A stretch of DNA of 64,000 bases from Nitrososphaerota archaeon (lineage in GTDB: Archaea > Thermoproteota > Nitrososphaeria > Nitrososphaerales > CADDZS01): NCBI GenBank assembly GCA_021325255.1, contig JAJPHP010000078.1, positions 13,487 through 77,486 on the forward strand. The letters run 5' to 3'. Positions within the stretch are counted from its first letter, which is position 1, and each line of letters starts with the position of its first letter. Under the pieces are notes generated by a model, which made no database searches, was not told the DNA's origin, and saw only the letters and a program-made list of their open reading frames with translations. The translations under genes and the position numbers were made by a program. Shown here piece after piece: positions 19,688 through 28,163 of this stretch.

Positions 19688-19849
19688 ATGACTGTATCCA
19701 AACTAGCTTACGTGTATCCGACCCGACATGTGCTAGGGCGAATGGTAATTGGAACGTTTGTTGGAGTTACAAGGTGCACCTTCATGTTGAAGGAATCAAA
19801 TCTTTCCTGTGCGAACAACAAGGAGAGCAATGAGCCGAAATCAAAATGA
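19688..19849 (+). CDS. Small protein (53 aa) coupled to the molybdoenzyme ferredoxin subunit
   Basis: ATG at 19688 begins a 53-codon frame that reads MTVSKLAYVYPTRHVLGRMV... and ends at TGA overlapping the ATG of the next gene (ATGA, 19846-19849). It sits 36 bp after a good TATA box, leaving almost no leader, and occupies all the space between that promoter and the ferredoxin subunit. The middle (MVIGTFVGVTRCTFML) is hydrophobic. No family is recognised. The placement makes it a better candidate than a 170-base untranslated leader; it might be an accessory or leader peptide. Confidence 0.5.
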   Translation: MTVSKLAYVYPTRHVLGRMVIGTFVGVTRCTFMLKESNLSCANNKESNEPKSK

Positions 19850-20496
19850 AGCTATCCATGATTGTTGATCTTGCGAAATGCGTAGGCTGTGATGCTTGCT
19901 CCGTCGCTTGCAAGATTGAGAACGCAACTCCATCAGAAATCTGGTGGGCGCCAGTTGTTCAAACCGAGGTGGGAAAATTCCCCAAGGCCAGGCTTTCTTT
20001 CTTGCCCACGCTTTGCATGCACTGCGAAGACCCTCCTTGTATGAAATCGTGCCCGGTGAAAGCAATCTCCAAGAGAGGAGACGGAATCGTTCTGATAAAC
20101 GAGGACAAGTGCGCCGGAAGCAGGGCTTGCTTGACGGCATGTCCTTACAACGCAATAAGCATCTGGGAAGAGGAAACTCCTCTCTACGGCAAAGGCGAAA
20201 CTCCGCTTGACATGATGGCCAAACGGAAGCACAGATTTGGAGCAGCCCAAAAGTGCACTTTCTGTTCTCACAGGATGGACATGGCGAAGGAAAAGGGTAT
20301 GATCCCCGGCGTCGACAGGGACGCCACGCCAGCATGCGTACTCGCCTGTCCCGCAGAATGCAGAATTTTCGGAAACATCGAGGATCCCAACAGTCCAGCT
20401 GCAAAGTATCTCAAGCAGGCCAAGGCGGACGGTCGAACTGTATTTGCCCTGAGACCCGAAGCTCGGACCAAACCCAAGGTTGCCTACGTCTGGTAA
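19846..20496 (+). CDS. Four-cluster ferredoxin subunit of molybdoenzyme (DmsB/NrfC type)
   Basis: 216 residues with four sets of Cys: CVGCDACSVACK near the N-terminus, CMHCEDPPCMKSCP, CAGSRACLTACPYNA and CTFCSHRMD with CVLACP. This is the standard electron-transfer subunit of DMSO-reductase-family complexes, linking the Mo catalytic subunit to the membrane anchor. It is 28 bp ahead of the membrane-subunit gene and divergent from the catalytic subunit and FdhD. No Tat signal, consistent with a cytoplasmic-facing complex. Confidence 0.92.
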   Translation: MKLSMIVDLAKCVGCDACSVACKIENATPSEIWWAPVVQTEVGKFPKARLSFLPTLCMHCEDPPCMKSCPVKAISKRGDGIVLINEDKCAGSRACLTACPYNAISIWEEETPLYGKGETPLDMMAKRKHRFGAAQKCTFCSHRMDMAKEKGMIPGVDRDATPACVLACPAECRIFGNIEDPNSPAAKYLKQAKADGRTVFALRPEARTKPKVAYVW

Positions 20497-20524
20497 AGAA
20501 TAGTGGTGTGACTGTATCTCAGAA

Positions 20525-21385
20525 ATGGTCGTACAATTCAACTCGATTTTTCCTGTCTTGTGGGTCGACGTCGCTGCTGCGGTGACCGTCCTTATCATCG
20601 CTTTGGGCGTTGTATACAAACTGAGGCGATGGATCAGAGTTCTTCCCTCTGGCTTGATTCGCGATGCGAAGAAGTATATTGGATCTTCCGGTCTCGTTGG
20701 ACTGTTCTTTTCCGAACTCGGAAACAGAGTGCTGATACAGAGAAACGTCCTTACGGATTCAAAGAGCCGAAAGATAATTCATTTAATGATCTTTTGGGGT
20801 TTTCTAGGACTGGCATTTGCAACGGTTTGGGACGACATTTTCTTCCGTAACGGTACCCTGCCTTCGCCTGGCTCATTGGAGAATTTTGGAAATATCATTG
20901 GAAACATCGGCGGCGTAGTGCTGCTCATTGGGATTGCCGCTGTGGTGCTAAGGTATGCCGCCGTTGAGAAGTTCCGAAAGAACTACAAGGGAGATCTCTT
21001 CTTTCTGGCATTCCTCTACCTTGCGACAATCACAGGTTTTGCAACCGAGGTATCTCGTTTCTCGACTGATCCTTTTGCAGATATTAACTACCTGATCCAT
21101 CTAGGATTCATTGGTGCTTTGTTCATCACTGCGCCGTTCACCCACTTCTTCCACGCCCTGCTGACACCGATCATGAGGTACGCTGAACGAATACACACTA
21201 GGCTAGTTGCGAAGGGTGCAGATACTTACCCATTCTACAGAAAAATGCAGATGGCAGACTTGGCCGAAGATATTAGGAGTGGGGCTACGCCTCCGACATT
21301 CCCTGTCTGGCTCGAAAGCGGAATCAGCAGCAAAGGAGAGAAAGACGCGAAGAAGGAAAACAAAAAATCAAGCGGGGGAGATTAG
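20525..21385 (+). CDS. Cytochrome b-type membrane subunit (NarI/HdrE/DsrM-like)
   Basis: 286 residues with about five membrane helices (start VLWVDVAAAVTVLIIALGVV) and a charged C-terminal tail. His in KIIHLMIFWGF, in NYLIHLGFIGALF and in THFFHALLTP, spaced as in NarI-like di-haem cytochromes that exchange electrons with quinone. The FTHFFHALLTP...RY segment is typical of the NarI/DsrM group. As the third subunit of the molybdoenzyme complex it would connect the cytoplasmic ferredoxin subunit to the quinone pool. Confidence 0.85.
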   Translation: MVVQFNSIFPVLWVDVAAAVTVLIIALGVVYKLRRWIRVLPSGLIRDAKKYIGSSGLVGLFFSELGNRVLIQRNVLTDSKSRKIIHLMIFWGFLGLAFATVWDDIFFRNGTLPSPGSLENFGNIIGNIGGVVLLIGIAAVVLRYAAVEKFRKNYKGDLFFLAFLYLATITGFATEVSRFSTDPFADINYLIHLGFIGALFITAPFTHFFHALLTPIMRYAERIHTRLVAKGADTYPFYRKMQMADLAEDIRSGATPPTFPVWLESGISSKGEKDAKKENKKSSGGD

Positions 21386-21425
21386 CAAACCACTCGAGCA
21401 GCCAAGTTATGCGACCAGTATTCAG

Positions 21426-22022
21426 TCACTTGGTTGCTTCTATCAGATACCATAAGCCGAAGGTCTCGAGTTTTGCTGCCATGCCTAATTTTGTCAAACA
21501 CGACTTGACTCCTTCAGGTTTGAAAAAGTCAGATTCGTAATGCGGATTCGTCCACTCCAGCTTGTGTGCTTCCGGCGCGTAATCAATCAGGATGCATTTG
21601 CCTCCACTCTTTGTGACTCGAGTCATTTCTCTTAGAGACTCCTCCAGATGTTCGATGTGGTGTAATACCATGACGTTGATGACAGCGTCAAAGAAACCGT
21701 CCTCGAACGAAATCTTATCCGCTGATCCATGGACGAATTCAATATCGGCGGCCAACTCTGGGATGCTTTCTTGAATCTTCTTTTTTGCATTATCTAGAAC
21801 CTCTTCCGATGGATCTACCGACCAAATTTTCTTCTCCCCCAGCGGCAAGAGGCGTGCCAAGAATTCTACATTGATTCCAAAACCGGTTCCTACGTCAAGG
21901 ATCTTCACTCCCTTCTTTCTGGGAATTCGAGACTCGAGCTGGCGCCTTATCTCCTCCCCGTATCCGTGAAAGTCACAGCCTGTTCCAACAGGTGCCTCGA
22001 CCTTCTTTCCTTTTTTGTACAC
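21426..22022 (-). CDS. Class I SAM-dependent methyltransferase
   Basis: 198 residues, GTG start. Rossmann methyltransferase motifs: VKILDVGTGFGINVEFLARL (motif I), IWSVDPSEEVLDNAKKKI (II), DAVINVMVLHHIEHLEESLR (IV) and RVTKSGGKCILIDY (V). Methyltransf_11 type, so a small-molecule or lipid acceptor is more likely than RNA, but the substrate is unknown. Convergent with the membrane-subunit gene, 40 bp between stops. Confidence 0.87.
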   Translation of the reverse strand: MYKKGKKVEAPVGTGCDFHGYGEEIRRQLESRIPRKKGVKILDVGTGFGINVEFLARLLPLGEKKIWSVDPSEEVLDNAKKKIQESIPELAADIEFVHGSADKISFEDGFFDAVINVMVLHHIEHLEESLREMTRVTKSGGKCILIDYAPEAHKLEWTNPHYESDFFKPEGVKSCLTKLGMAAKLETFGLWYLIEATK

Positions 22023-22163
22023 TTTTCAATCACGTCTCAAGAACGCGTAAGAAACGAACGTATAAAGTGAGAGTCGAATATCGCCCGCGCGCACTCGAAT
22101 TCAACGTGTGCCCATCTCTTTAATCCCACAATTCTTCGGGCTAACTTCTATTTCCGTGGCCTG

Positions 22164-22177
22164 AGAATATATTATTC
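22164..22177 (+). promoter_or_regulatory. TATA box of hemerythrin pair
   Basis: agaatatattattc centred about 28 bp before the ATG at 22199; leaderless arrangement. Confidence 0.55.
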
Positions 22178-22198
22178 ATCCAAAGGAAGTCTCGCGCT

Positions 22199-22843
22199 AT
22201 GAGTTACAGGCTAGATTACAAGGAGCCCATTGAGTACGTGATCCAAACGCTGGTCGAAGAGCACGTCGAGTTCAGAACCAAGTTCGAGAGGATCCGCCGC
22301 GCTGTCGATGCTGGAAACATGCCGGTCGCACTGAGTCTGCTTTCTGTCCTGAAAACAGAAATCCTGAGGCACGCCGTCGAAGAGGAAGCCATACTTGCCC
22401 GTGCGATAATGAAGAATGCAAGGAAAAAATCGAGCGAGTCAGTCAGAATCTTGCAGGAACACCGCAGGATCGCTCATTTTTTCAATGATGTTTTACCCGA
22501 GCTACAGAGGAAAAACGAGAGGTCCGGCTCTACGAGAAATGAGATTCGAGAATTCCTTTTCTTTCTTGAAAACCATCACATTGAAGAGCAGGAAGTCGTG
22601 TTTCCGCTTGCATCAGGCGGCGCAGCGTCGGCGAGAAGACTTGGCCAGAAAGGAAGCAGGCCAAGTTGCAGGCATCTCGAGGTCAGCGATTTCAGGTCGT
22701 ACTTCGTCAATGACATGTATGGCAATCGGCTCAAGGTCATGATCCAGCAATGCTCAGATTGCGGCGCATTTCTCGCGATGGACGGAACAGAAATCCCAAA
22801 GAGCCAAATTGTTGACTATGCAAACAATCTGATGATACAATAG
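22199..22843 (+). CDS. Hemerythrin-like HHE protein with C-terminal Cys domain (paralog 4)
   Basis: 214 residues. Residues 1-140 form an HHE domain: VEEHVEFR, ILRHAVEEEAIL, LQEHRRIAHFF and NHHIEEQEVVFP, closest to the 3154-3615 paralog. The extra 70 residues carry CRHLE and CSDCGAFLAMDGTEIP, a possible one-knuckle metal-binding module unique among the five HHE proteins here. Transcribed from a TATA box 28 bp upstream and probably co-transcribed with the next HHE gene (52 bp gap). The extension could make it a redox or NO sensor rather than a carrier; this is inference. Confidence 0.88.
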   Translation: MSYRLDYKEPIEYVIQTLVEEHVEFRTKFERIRRAVDAGNMPVALSLLSVLKTEILRHAVEEEAILARAIMKNARKKSSESVRILQEHRRIAHFFNDVLPELQRKNERSGSTRNEIREFLFFLENHHIEEQEVVFPLASGGAASARRLGQKGSRPSCRHLEVSDFRSYFVNDMYGNRLKVMIQQCSDCGAFLAMDGTEIPKSQIVDYANNLMIQ

Positions 22844-22895
22844 TTCTTAGAAACTCAGGTTAGAGGACTTCAGAGGGAGTCAATCAACAAGAACT

Positions 22896-23384
22896 TTGAA
22901 CATCGTCGAACTCATGATGGTAGAGCATGCATCACTACGCGTATACCTACGCCTGGTCAGAGAGAAAAGCGCCGATTCGATCTACGAGCTCGAGGATTTT
23001 GTGAGGAACTGCCACGCGAGGATCGAAGACGAGGTGGTATTTCCAAGGCTGAAAGGAATCTTCGAAACGAGCAAAGATGAGAACCTAGTCAAGGTGCTTT
23101 CGAGGCTTGAAGCGGACCACAAGTTGATTGAAATGATTGGAGAGCAGATTAAAGTGAGAACCGCCGAGGGAGACCTCGATACCACGAGAAAGAGGACGAT
23201 GCTATACGCAGACACTTTGGAATCGCACAACGCAAGCGAGGAAAATCTTGTGTTCCAGTTCTGGCCCTCTGACAGCGAGAGCGAATCCATGGGCAAAGCT
23301 AAGAAAATAATCGAAGAGTACGGGCGGGACAGATACTTCCGGATTACCGGGATTTCGGAGAAGCTGTTCGACCTGGCGAACTAG
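22896..23384 (+). CDS. Hemerythrin-like HHE domain protein (paralog 5)
   Basis: 162 residues, TTG start. HHE ligands: MVEHASLR, NCHARIEDEVVFP, EADHKLIEM and ESHNASEENLVF. The last motif has HxxxE, though it is followed by LVFQFWP rather than the usual VFP. C-terminal 35 residues (KKIIEEYGRDRYFRITGISE) are an extra helical tail. Probably in an operon with paralog 4. Convergent with the small membrane protein gene. Confidence 0.87.
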   Translation: MNIVELMMVEHASLRVYLRLVREKSADSIYELEDFVRNCHARIEDEVVFPRLKGIFETSKDENLVKVLSRLEADHKLIEMIGEQIKVRTAEGDLDTTRKRTMLYADTLESHNASEENLVFQFWPSDSESESMGKAKKIIEEYGRDRYFRITGISEKLFDLAN

Positions 23385-23401
23385 GATCTCGATAATTTTC
23401 T

Positions 23402-23686
23402 TCAGTCTCTCTTTCCGACAATGGAGTATAAAATCAGTAAAAAGCCAACGACCAGAGTGGCGGCTTGTATAGCTTCAACAGTCACAAGATCGAAACTTAG
23501 GACTTCGAACAATATCCCGGCTCCAACTGCTCCGACCGTGACTATAAGGAATCCGAGGCCCAGGTAGAGCAAGGACCTACTCTTCGTCTTTCTATACCCC
23601 TTCGTCGCAAAGTACACCATGATGATGCCTAGGACAACTATTGCTATCTGGAACGCCCTTAGAAAATCAATTGATTCGAGTACCAA
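23402..23686 (-). CDS. Three-helix membrane protein paired with an ArsR-like regulator
   Basis: 94 residues with three hydrophobic segments: FQIAIVVLGIIMVYFA, LLYLGLGFLIVTVGAVGAGI and AATLVVGFLLILYSIVG, joined by a short basic loop GYRKTKSRS. No catalytic residues. Such proteins are found next to a winged-helix gene in several archaea (DUF7521-like arrangement). The start is 13 bp behind the ArsR-like stop, so the two are one operon. It could tether or sense for the regulator; not known. Confidence 0.75.
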   Translation of the reverse strand: MVLESIDFLRAFQIAIVVLGIIMVYFATKGYRKTKSRSLLYLGLGFLIVTVGAVGAGILFEVLSFDLVTVEAIQAATLVVGFLLILYSIVGKRD

Positions 23687-23698
23687 GAATTTGTGTAA

Positions 23699-24055
23699 TC
23701 ACGCTCTCATTGCAGCCCACAGTCTGGATAAACGAGTAGCAACGTCTTCGTTCAGGTCAGCATCGATCACTATTTCCGAGCCTCGTAAGTCAATGTGTAT
23801 GGACCTGAATGCGCTGCGGTACATTTCGAATTTCTTTCCGTCGTTTGTGAGTATTGTCTTTTCGACAGTTAGCAAGCCTGCGTCCTTTAGTTCGTTGACC
23901 CTGCGGTATGCCGTGCTTATAGGAACATTTTCACTGCGGCTCAGCTCTTCAACTGAATATGAGTGGTCGATGGTTTTCAAAAGAATCTTTCTCGAGTACT
24001 CATCCGCCAGCGCGTTGACCAACGAATTGATCACCTGCTGGGATGTTATCCGCAT
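23699..24055 (-). CDS. ArsR-like winged-helix transcription regulator
   Basis: 118 residues. Winged HTH: LADEYSRKILLKTIDHSYSV, then VEELSRSENVPISTAYRRVN with ISTAYRRVNEL as recognition helix and the wing AGLLTVEKTILTNDGKKFE. The C-terminal part (RSIHIDLRGSEIVIDADL) resembles a small dimerisation domain. No metal-binding Cys. Its promoter carries one of the repeated palindromes (24192-24211), so it is regulated by, or is itself, the factor reading that motif. The leader before ATG 24055 would be about 95 bases, unusually long for this window. Confidence 0.82.
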   Translation of the reverse strand: MRITSQQVINSLVNALADEYSRKILLKTIDHSYSVEELSRSENVPISTAYRRVNELKDAGLLTVEKTILTNDGKKFEMYRSAFRSIHIDLRGSEIVIDADLNEDVATRLSRLWAAMRA

Positions 24056-24191
24056 CTGCGGGAGGCACTGAAAGATCGAAAGCTGTCAGCAGGAACAAAT
24101 AGTTATCGCGCGGCTTCAACTCTGCTAACCCCTGGACCGGCCAGTGGCCAAGAGCACTCGGTAAAAATTCAGATACTTAAGGCAAGCACAT

Positions 24192-24211
24192 GATTCTCAA
24201 ATCTGAGAGTG
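24192..24211 (-). promoter_or_regulatory. Operator palindrome upstream of ArsR-like gene
   Basis: gattctca-aatc-tgagagtg; core TTCTCA-N4-TGAGAG. On the minus strand a TATA-like taagtatc is centred about 26 bp downstream (24175). Same architecture as the other members of the family. Confidence 0.6.
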
Positions 24212-24311
24212 AGGTTTCGTGTAATCGCAATGTACGGCGTCTCTCTTACACGAAAATGCCTCGACAGATAAGAGGCGAGCGTGACAGAAACTAAGCACGG
24301 CCCGTCTCAGG

Positions 24312-24809
24312 TCACTTCACTATCATAACGTTACAGCTCGCATGTGTTACAACGCCGCTCGACACGCTGCCCATAACCATCCGCTTGAAACCTCCTAGTC
24401 CTCTCGTGCCAATTACAATTAGATCGATTCCCTTAAGCTGAGCGTAATTTGTAATCTCATAGACAACGGAGGATTTAGAACGAAGAACTTCCCCCCTGAC
24501 CTTGGGGGCTCCCTTTCTTTCTGCAGTAGCCTTCTCAGCATCAATCATCGCCCTTGCGTCATTTTCGCTCTTCTCAAAAAGATCTTCGAAGCATATTGCG
24601 GGCGTGTTGCCAATGCTAGTGCTTGACAAAAGATAAGTTGGAATTTGGATTACGTTCAAAATTAATAGCTCCGCGCCATAATCCTTAGCGAATCTCACTG
24701 CAACCGCTTGCGCCCTCTTTGAATTGTCTGAACCGTCGATGGGCGCAAGAATCTTCGTCGGTGGGAACTTTGATTGAGGGGTCTTTTCCGTAACTTGACT
24801 TTCCCCCAT
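24312..24809 (-). CDS. Universal stress protein (UspA family)
   Basis: 165 residues. Usp fold: KILAPIDGSDNSKRAQAVAV at the start and, near the C-terminus, LIVIGTRGLGGFKRMVMGSV followed by SSGVVTHASCNVMIV. The G-2x-G-9x-G-S nucleotide-binding motif is complete, so it probably binds ATP. N-terminal 15 residues are a disordered extension. Lies between the stress-type genes (ArsR-like, ferritin-VIT1, CBS). No palindrome was found at its own promoter. Confidence 0.92.
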   Translation of the reverse strand: MGESQVTEKTPQSKFPPTKILAPIDGSDNSKRAQAVAVRFAKDYGAELLILNVIQIPTYLLSSTSIGNTPAICFEDLFEKSENDARAMIDAEKATAERKGAPKVRGEVLRSKSSVVYEITNYAQLKGIDLIVIGTRGLGGFKRMVMGSVSSGVVTHASCNVMIVK

Positions 24810-24921
24810 ACCTTACACGACCCTCTCATTCAGACTACTTAGGTATATTGAAAGGATCCTTTCGGAAGTTGAATATTGTAATCTAATGTTCGAATATCAT
24901 CTCGCCCGAAGTTATGCTTAC

Positions 24922-26094
24922 TCATATTAAAGCCCCGAAAAGATGCCCGACCAGAAAGGTGAATGCCGCAGCCGCCAAACCAAACACAACCTGCCTGCCA
25001 CCCGAGTAGGCAACGGATTTCCCTGTGAAGAGGGTTATCCCGGCGCCGATTGCGAATAAACTGATTGCGCTGACTACCACGCTCGCAATGACTGACAACA
25101 GGCCAGAGGCAAAAAGGAAAGGGATGACAGGAATTATGGCCCCAACTGTGAAAAGCATAAATGAGGTTAGGGCAGCCTCAAGAGCAGACCCTCCAAGCGT
25201 CTGTGGCTCGATTCCCAGTTCCTCCCGCGCAAGGGTATCAAGTGCTTCCTTTTCGTTCTTGATTATACGGCCTGCAAGTTCGCGGGAACTTGTCTCATCT
25301 AGCCCCTTGGACTGATAGATCAGCGACAGCTCTTCGCGTTCTTCCTCCGGAGCTGCCTCGAGCTCTGATTTCTCCGTTGCAATCTCGTGCTGATACAACT
25401 CCCTTGAGCTCCGGACGGACAGCCACTCCCCTAGCGCCATGGATGATGCTCCAGCAATTAGCCCAGCAAATCCGCTTATCAGAATAGCAGAGCCAGACAA
25501 TGCGGCGCCAGCGACGCCCATTACAAGACTCAGGTTTGAAACCAGGCCGTCATTTGCTCCGAGAACAGCGGCCCTGAGTGCATTGCCTCCTACAGACCTG
25601 TGTCTGCCTTCGATCCTGGCAAGGACTCCTCCCTCGACGCCTCCCCCGATGCCCGTAATCTGAGCAAGCAATCTTGAATGAGAATTCTCATCGGCCGCCA
25701 TTTTGGCCATCTCTTTGTCTGAAATCGGTTGCTGTTTGCTGGTCGCACGTCCAAACGGTGTTATCTTTGAGTAATTTGATTGGTCGGCCTTTTCCAGCGA
25801 TTGAATGCTAGGTAGAACAAAGTTTGCGCCCAGCCGTTTTGCGAGGTAGCCGAGCATTCTTGCGCGCCAAGAAGGGTGATGCTTTGGTGGGCTGACACCT
25901 CCATCACGCAATTTTTTCGCCCAGACTTCGGCATGGCGCTTTTCGGTTTCTGAAATCCTCCGATACAACATTGAGAGTTTGGGATCCCTCTCGAGCCCCG
26001 AGAGAGTGCTGTAGAGTTCCGCCGAGTCAAGTTCTTTCTGAAGGTTGCTTTTGTACTGCTTGATTTGTGACTTTTCCGAACGAGCTATGTTCAA
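24922..26094 (-). CDS. Ferritin-like/VIT1 (CCC1) fusion, iron/manganese transporter
   Basis: 390 residues. Residues 1-150 are a rubrerythrin-like ferritin domain (SAELYSTLSGLERDPKL, ISETEKRHAEVWAKKL, ADENSHSRLLAQITG with ExxH-type iron ligands). From about 165 the VIT1/CCC1 domain starts: RAAVLGANDGLVSNLSLVMG, five membrane helices and a cytoplasmic helical insertion (ELYQHEIATEKSELEAAPEE). This architecture is that of membrane-bound ferritin MbfA, which exports iron under peroxide stress or low pH; direction here is inferred. TTG start. Confidence 0.92.
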   Translation of the reverse strand: MNIARSEKSQIKQYKSNLQKELDSAELYSTLSGLERDPKLSMLYRRISETEKRHAEVWAKKLRDGGVSPPKHHPSWRARMLGYLAKRLGANFVLPSIQSLEKADQSNYSKITPFGRATSKQQPISDKEMAKMAADENSHSRLLAQITGIGGGVEGGVLARIEGRHRSVGGNALRAAVLGANDGLVSNLSLVMGVAGAALSGSAILISGFAGLIAGASSMALGEWLSVRSSRELYQHEIATEKSELEAAPEEEREELSLIYQSKGLDETSSRELAGRIIKNEKEALDTLAREELGIEPQTLGGSALEAALTSFMLFTVGAIIPVIPFLFASGLLSVIASVVVSAISLFAIGAGITLFTGKSVAYSGGRQVVFGLAAAAFTFLVGHLFGALI

Positions 26095-26170
26095 GGAATC
26101 AGAGGGTCAGCAACCTAGTCGATGAAGAAGATACAGATGCGGACAGTAGTTTGCGACTAACCAACTTGCT

Positions 26171-26629
26171 CTAACTTCTCTGGAGAATCAAGCTCTTGAT
26201 GTCATCTGGGATGTTTGGCTCGTAAGCAATCTTTACAACCCACTTGAACAGGTCTCGTTCTGTGACAATTCCTTCAAGCTTGTTTCCTGAATTCATCACG
26301 GGGAGTCTTCTAATCTTCTTCCTCAGCATCAGTTCGAACGCCTTCCAAATTGGTGTTGCTGGGCTTACGCTAACGACGGGTTTCGTGCCTGTTTCCTCAA
26401 GAGGCCTATTCAGATAATCGAAGCTTTTCGTAATCTTCCGTACGATATCTCTTTCAGTTATGATGCCGAGCACTTGTCCGCGCTGGGCTATGACCACCGA
26501 TCCGATGTCGTGGGCGATCATCATGTTCAGGGCATCTATCGTTCTCCTTTTTGGGGTGAGGGTGAGGACCTTTCTCGTCATCACCCTACTGACTGAATCT
26601 TGCTTTGATGACGATGATGTTGTAGGCAT
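26171..26629 (-). CDS. Two-CBS-domain protein
   Basis: 152 residues made of a CBS pair: SVSRVMTRKVLTLTPKRRTI and GQVLGIITERDIVRKI for the first, SPATPIWKAFELMLRKKIRR and KLEGIVTERDLFKWV for the second. Each ends with the G[I]VTERD nucleotide-binding segment, so it probably binds AMP/ATP/NAD-type ligands as a free-standing energy or redox sensor. The promoter has a perfect TTCTCA-N4-TGAGAA palindrome upstream of its TATA. Related CBS proteins are at 36052 and 36920, and these also have the palindrome. Confidence 0.9.
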   Translation of the reverse strand: MPTTSSSSKQDSVSRVMTRKVLTLTPKRRTIDALNMMIAHDIGSVVIAQRGQVLGIITERDIVRKITKSFDYLNRPLEETGTKPVVSVSPATPIWKAFELMLRKKIRRLPVMNSGNKLEGIVTERDLFKWVVKIAYEPNIPDDIKSLILQRS

Positions 26630-27094
26630 GGAATACGCTTGGCTATTTCAGCCTCAATTCACTATTTAATTGTAATAGACTTTTCTCAAGTTTGAGAATG
26701 CTTTCGCACAGTTTCTTACTCTGGATATTGTCCGCATGCAATATTGGACGTCCTGTTCTCCAAATTCGTGAATTGCGGCGAGGTCTCGGGAATCGGTCTA
26801 GTCAGGCCATTCTGATGTTGCGAACGGGTTCTGAAGTACGACCTCTCGAGGAATCTTCTCACCTTGAAAGGCATGTTCCCCATGATAAGAGTGGAAGAAA
26901 GGTGACGGTTTCGTATAAATGCCTATTAGCCTCCTTTTTCAGGTCTAATGCTCCTCCACTGTTGAACGAGTATTTTCCGCCTTGGATTTCGCTCTTTCAG
27001 CATTTGAGATTGTTCGCAGAGGGGCGCGGTTCGCTGTAATCGTCTAGTCACACTCAAAGTCAAGAAAGAAGAAAACAAAAGAGCGCGATGCCTG
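26630..27094. other. 465 bp intergenic region with divergent promoters
   Basis: Holds the CBS promoter and operator at its left end and a good plus-strand TATA (tcgtataaat, 26911-26920) that would start the Rieske transcript near 26940, leaving a leader of about 155 bases. A plus-strand frame 26692-27039 looks random and is not called. Confidence 0.5.
26683..26698 (-). promoter_or_regulatory. Operator palindrome upstream of CBS gene
   Basis: Perfect ttctca-agtt-tgagaa. On the minus strand the TATA (caattaaatag) is centred at about 26669, 21-22 bp from the palindrome centre; start codon at 26629. Confidence 0.65.
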
Positions 27095-28093
27095 ATGTCC
27101 AGAGGGAGCAGCAAGAAGAAGCAGCCAGAGACAACGAAAAAGCCTGCGACCACAGCCTCCGGCGTATCCAAGGTTGAAGCAAGGGAATCCCTAAGAACTT
27201 TCCAACGTCTGATCGGCATTGCCTTTGTTGCCTCAGCTGTGTTTGGAATCTACCTCCTTTCTACTGATCTTTCGCTTTGGCTACTCGCCGTTTCTCACGC
27301 TTACGGATTGATAGCCATATGCGCGATCGACATCTGCCTTGCCATTGCCAGCTTCCTTTCCTTTCGAAGAATCCTAATCGTTTCCGCTCTCTGGGCAATA
27401 CTGACACTCGCCTTGCAGCTCGGGGACATCTTGACCGCTCCGCAGTATAAGATGACGACCCAGTATTTCGTTTCGTATCTCTTTGGACTCTGGGCGTTCG
27501 ACGCGCTGCTCGCAGCGCAGGTAGTGGTGATAGTGCTAGTGCTCTCTGCGCGAAAATACTCTCGCATTCTAGTAGTGAAAAAGAGGTTGACCTACTTTGA
27601 CATGGCCCCAAAGAGCTCGAGACGCGACTTCATTCAGATAATGGGGATAATAGCGGGATTGCTCGCGCTCACCGGCGTGCTGGCCGCTCTTGATGCAATC
27701 TCGGGGTCAAATCAGCTATCGGGAAACCCGAGCACGACGACGAACAGTAACCTGCCTTCGGGCGCGATAGCGAACGTTAAGGATCTTACGGTAGGGTCGC
27801 CGGTATACTTCGAGTATCCGGCCCAGGGATATCCTGGCATACTCCTGAAAAAGGCTGATGGAACGCTGAGCGCGCTCAGTATGCTGTGTACACACGTTTG
27901 CTGCCAGTGTAATTACGATCCTGGGTCAACAGAGATATTCTGCCCCTGCCATGGTTCGCTCTTTGATCAGAATGGAAGCGTGTTGCGTGGCCCTGCTTCT
28001 CTCCCTCTACCCGCGATACAGCTGCGCGTGGATGAAAGCGGAAACGTATTTCCAGTGAAGATTAGCGGTTCGAGCCCATGCCTTTCTGCCTAA
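27095..28093 (+). CDS. Rieske iron-sulfur protein with multi-span membrane domain
   Basis: 332 residues. About 30 charged residues are followed by four membrane segments (LIGIAFVASAVFGIYLLS; YGLIAICAIDICLAIASFL; LIVSALWAILTLALQLGDI; FDALLAAQVVVIVLVLSA), then SSRRDFIQIMGIIAG as a Tat-like anchor and a C-terminal Rieske domain. The [2Fe-2S] motifs CTHVCCQC and CPCHGS are complete. A Rieske domain fused to four extra helices is unusual; it may belong to the quinol oxidase or bc-type complex encoded opposite (28.2-31.8 kb) or serve an alternative one. Convergent with the small membrane gene. Confidence 0.85.
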   Translation: MSRGSSKKKQPETTKKPATTASGVSKVEARESLRTFQRLIGIAFVASAVFGIYLLSTDLSLWLLAVSHAYGLIAICAIDICLAIASFLSFRRILIVSALWAILTLALQLGDILTAPQYKMTTQYFVSYLFGLWAFDALLAAQVVVIVLVLSARKYSRILVVKKRLTYFDMAPKSSRRDFIQIMGIIAGLLALTGVLAALDAISGSNQLSGNPSTTTNSNLPSGAIANVKDLTVGSPVYFEYPAQGYPGILLKKADGTLSALSMLCTHVCCQCNYDPGSTEIFCPCHGSLFDQNGSVLRGPASLPLPAIQLRVDESGNVFPVKISGSSPCLSA

Positions 28094-28163
28094 GCGCGAC
28101 CGTACGTATGTGTAGTCGGAGGAGAGTGCGTTTTGATATTCCCCTTCGCCCAGGATAGAGAAA

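Noticed and set aside
26692..27039. 115-codon plus-strand frame between the CBS and Rieske genes
   Set aside because: Its start lies on the operator, the TATA (26911-26920) lies inside it, and the translation shows no fold pattern.
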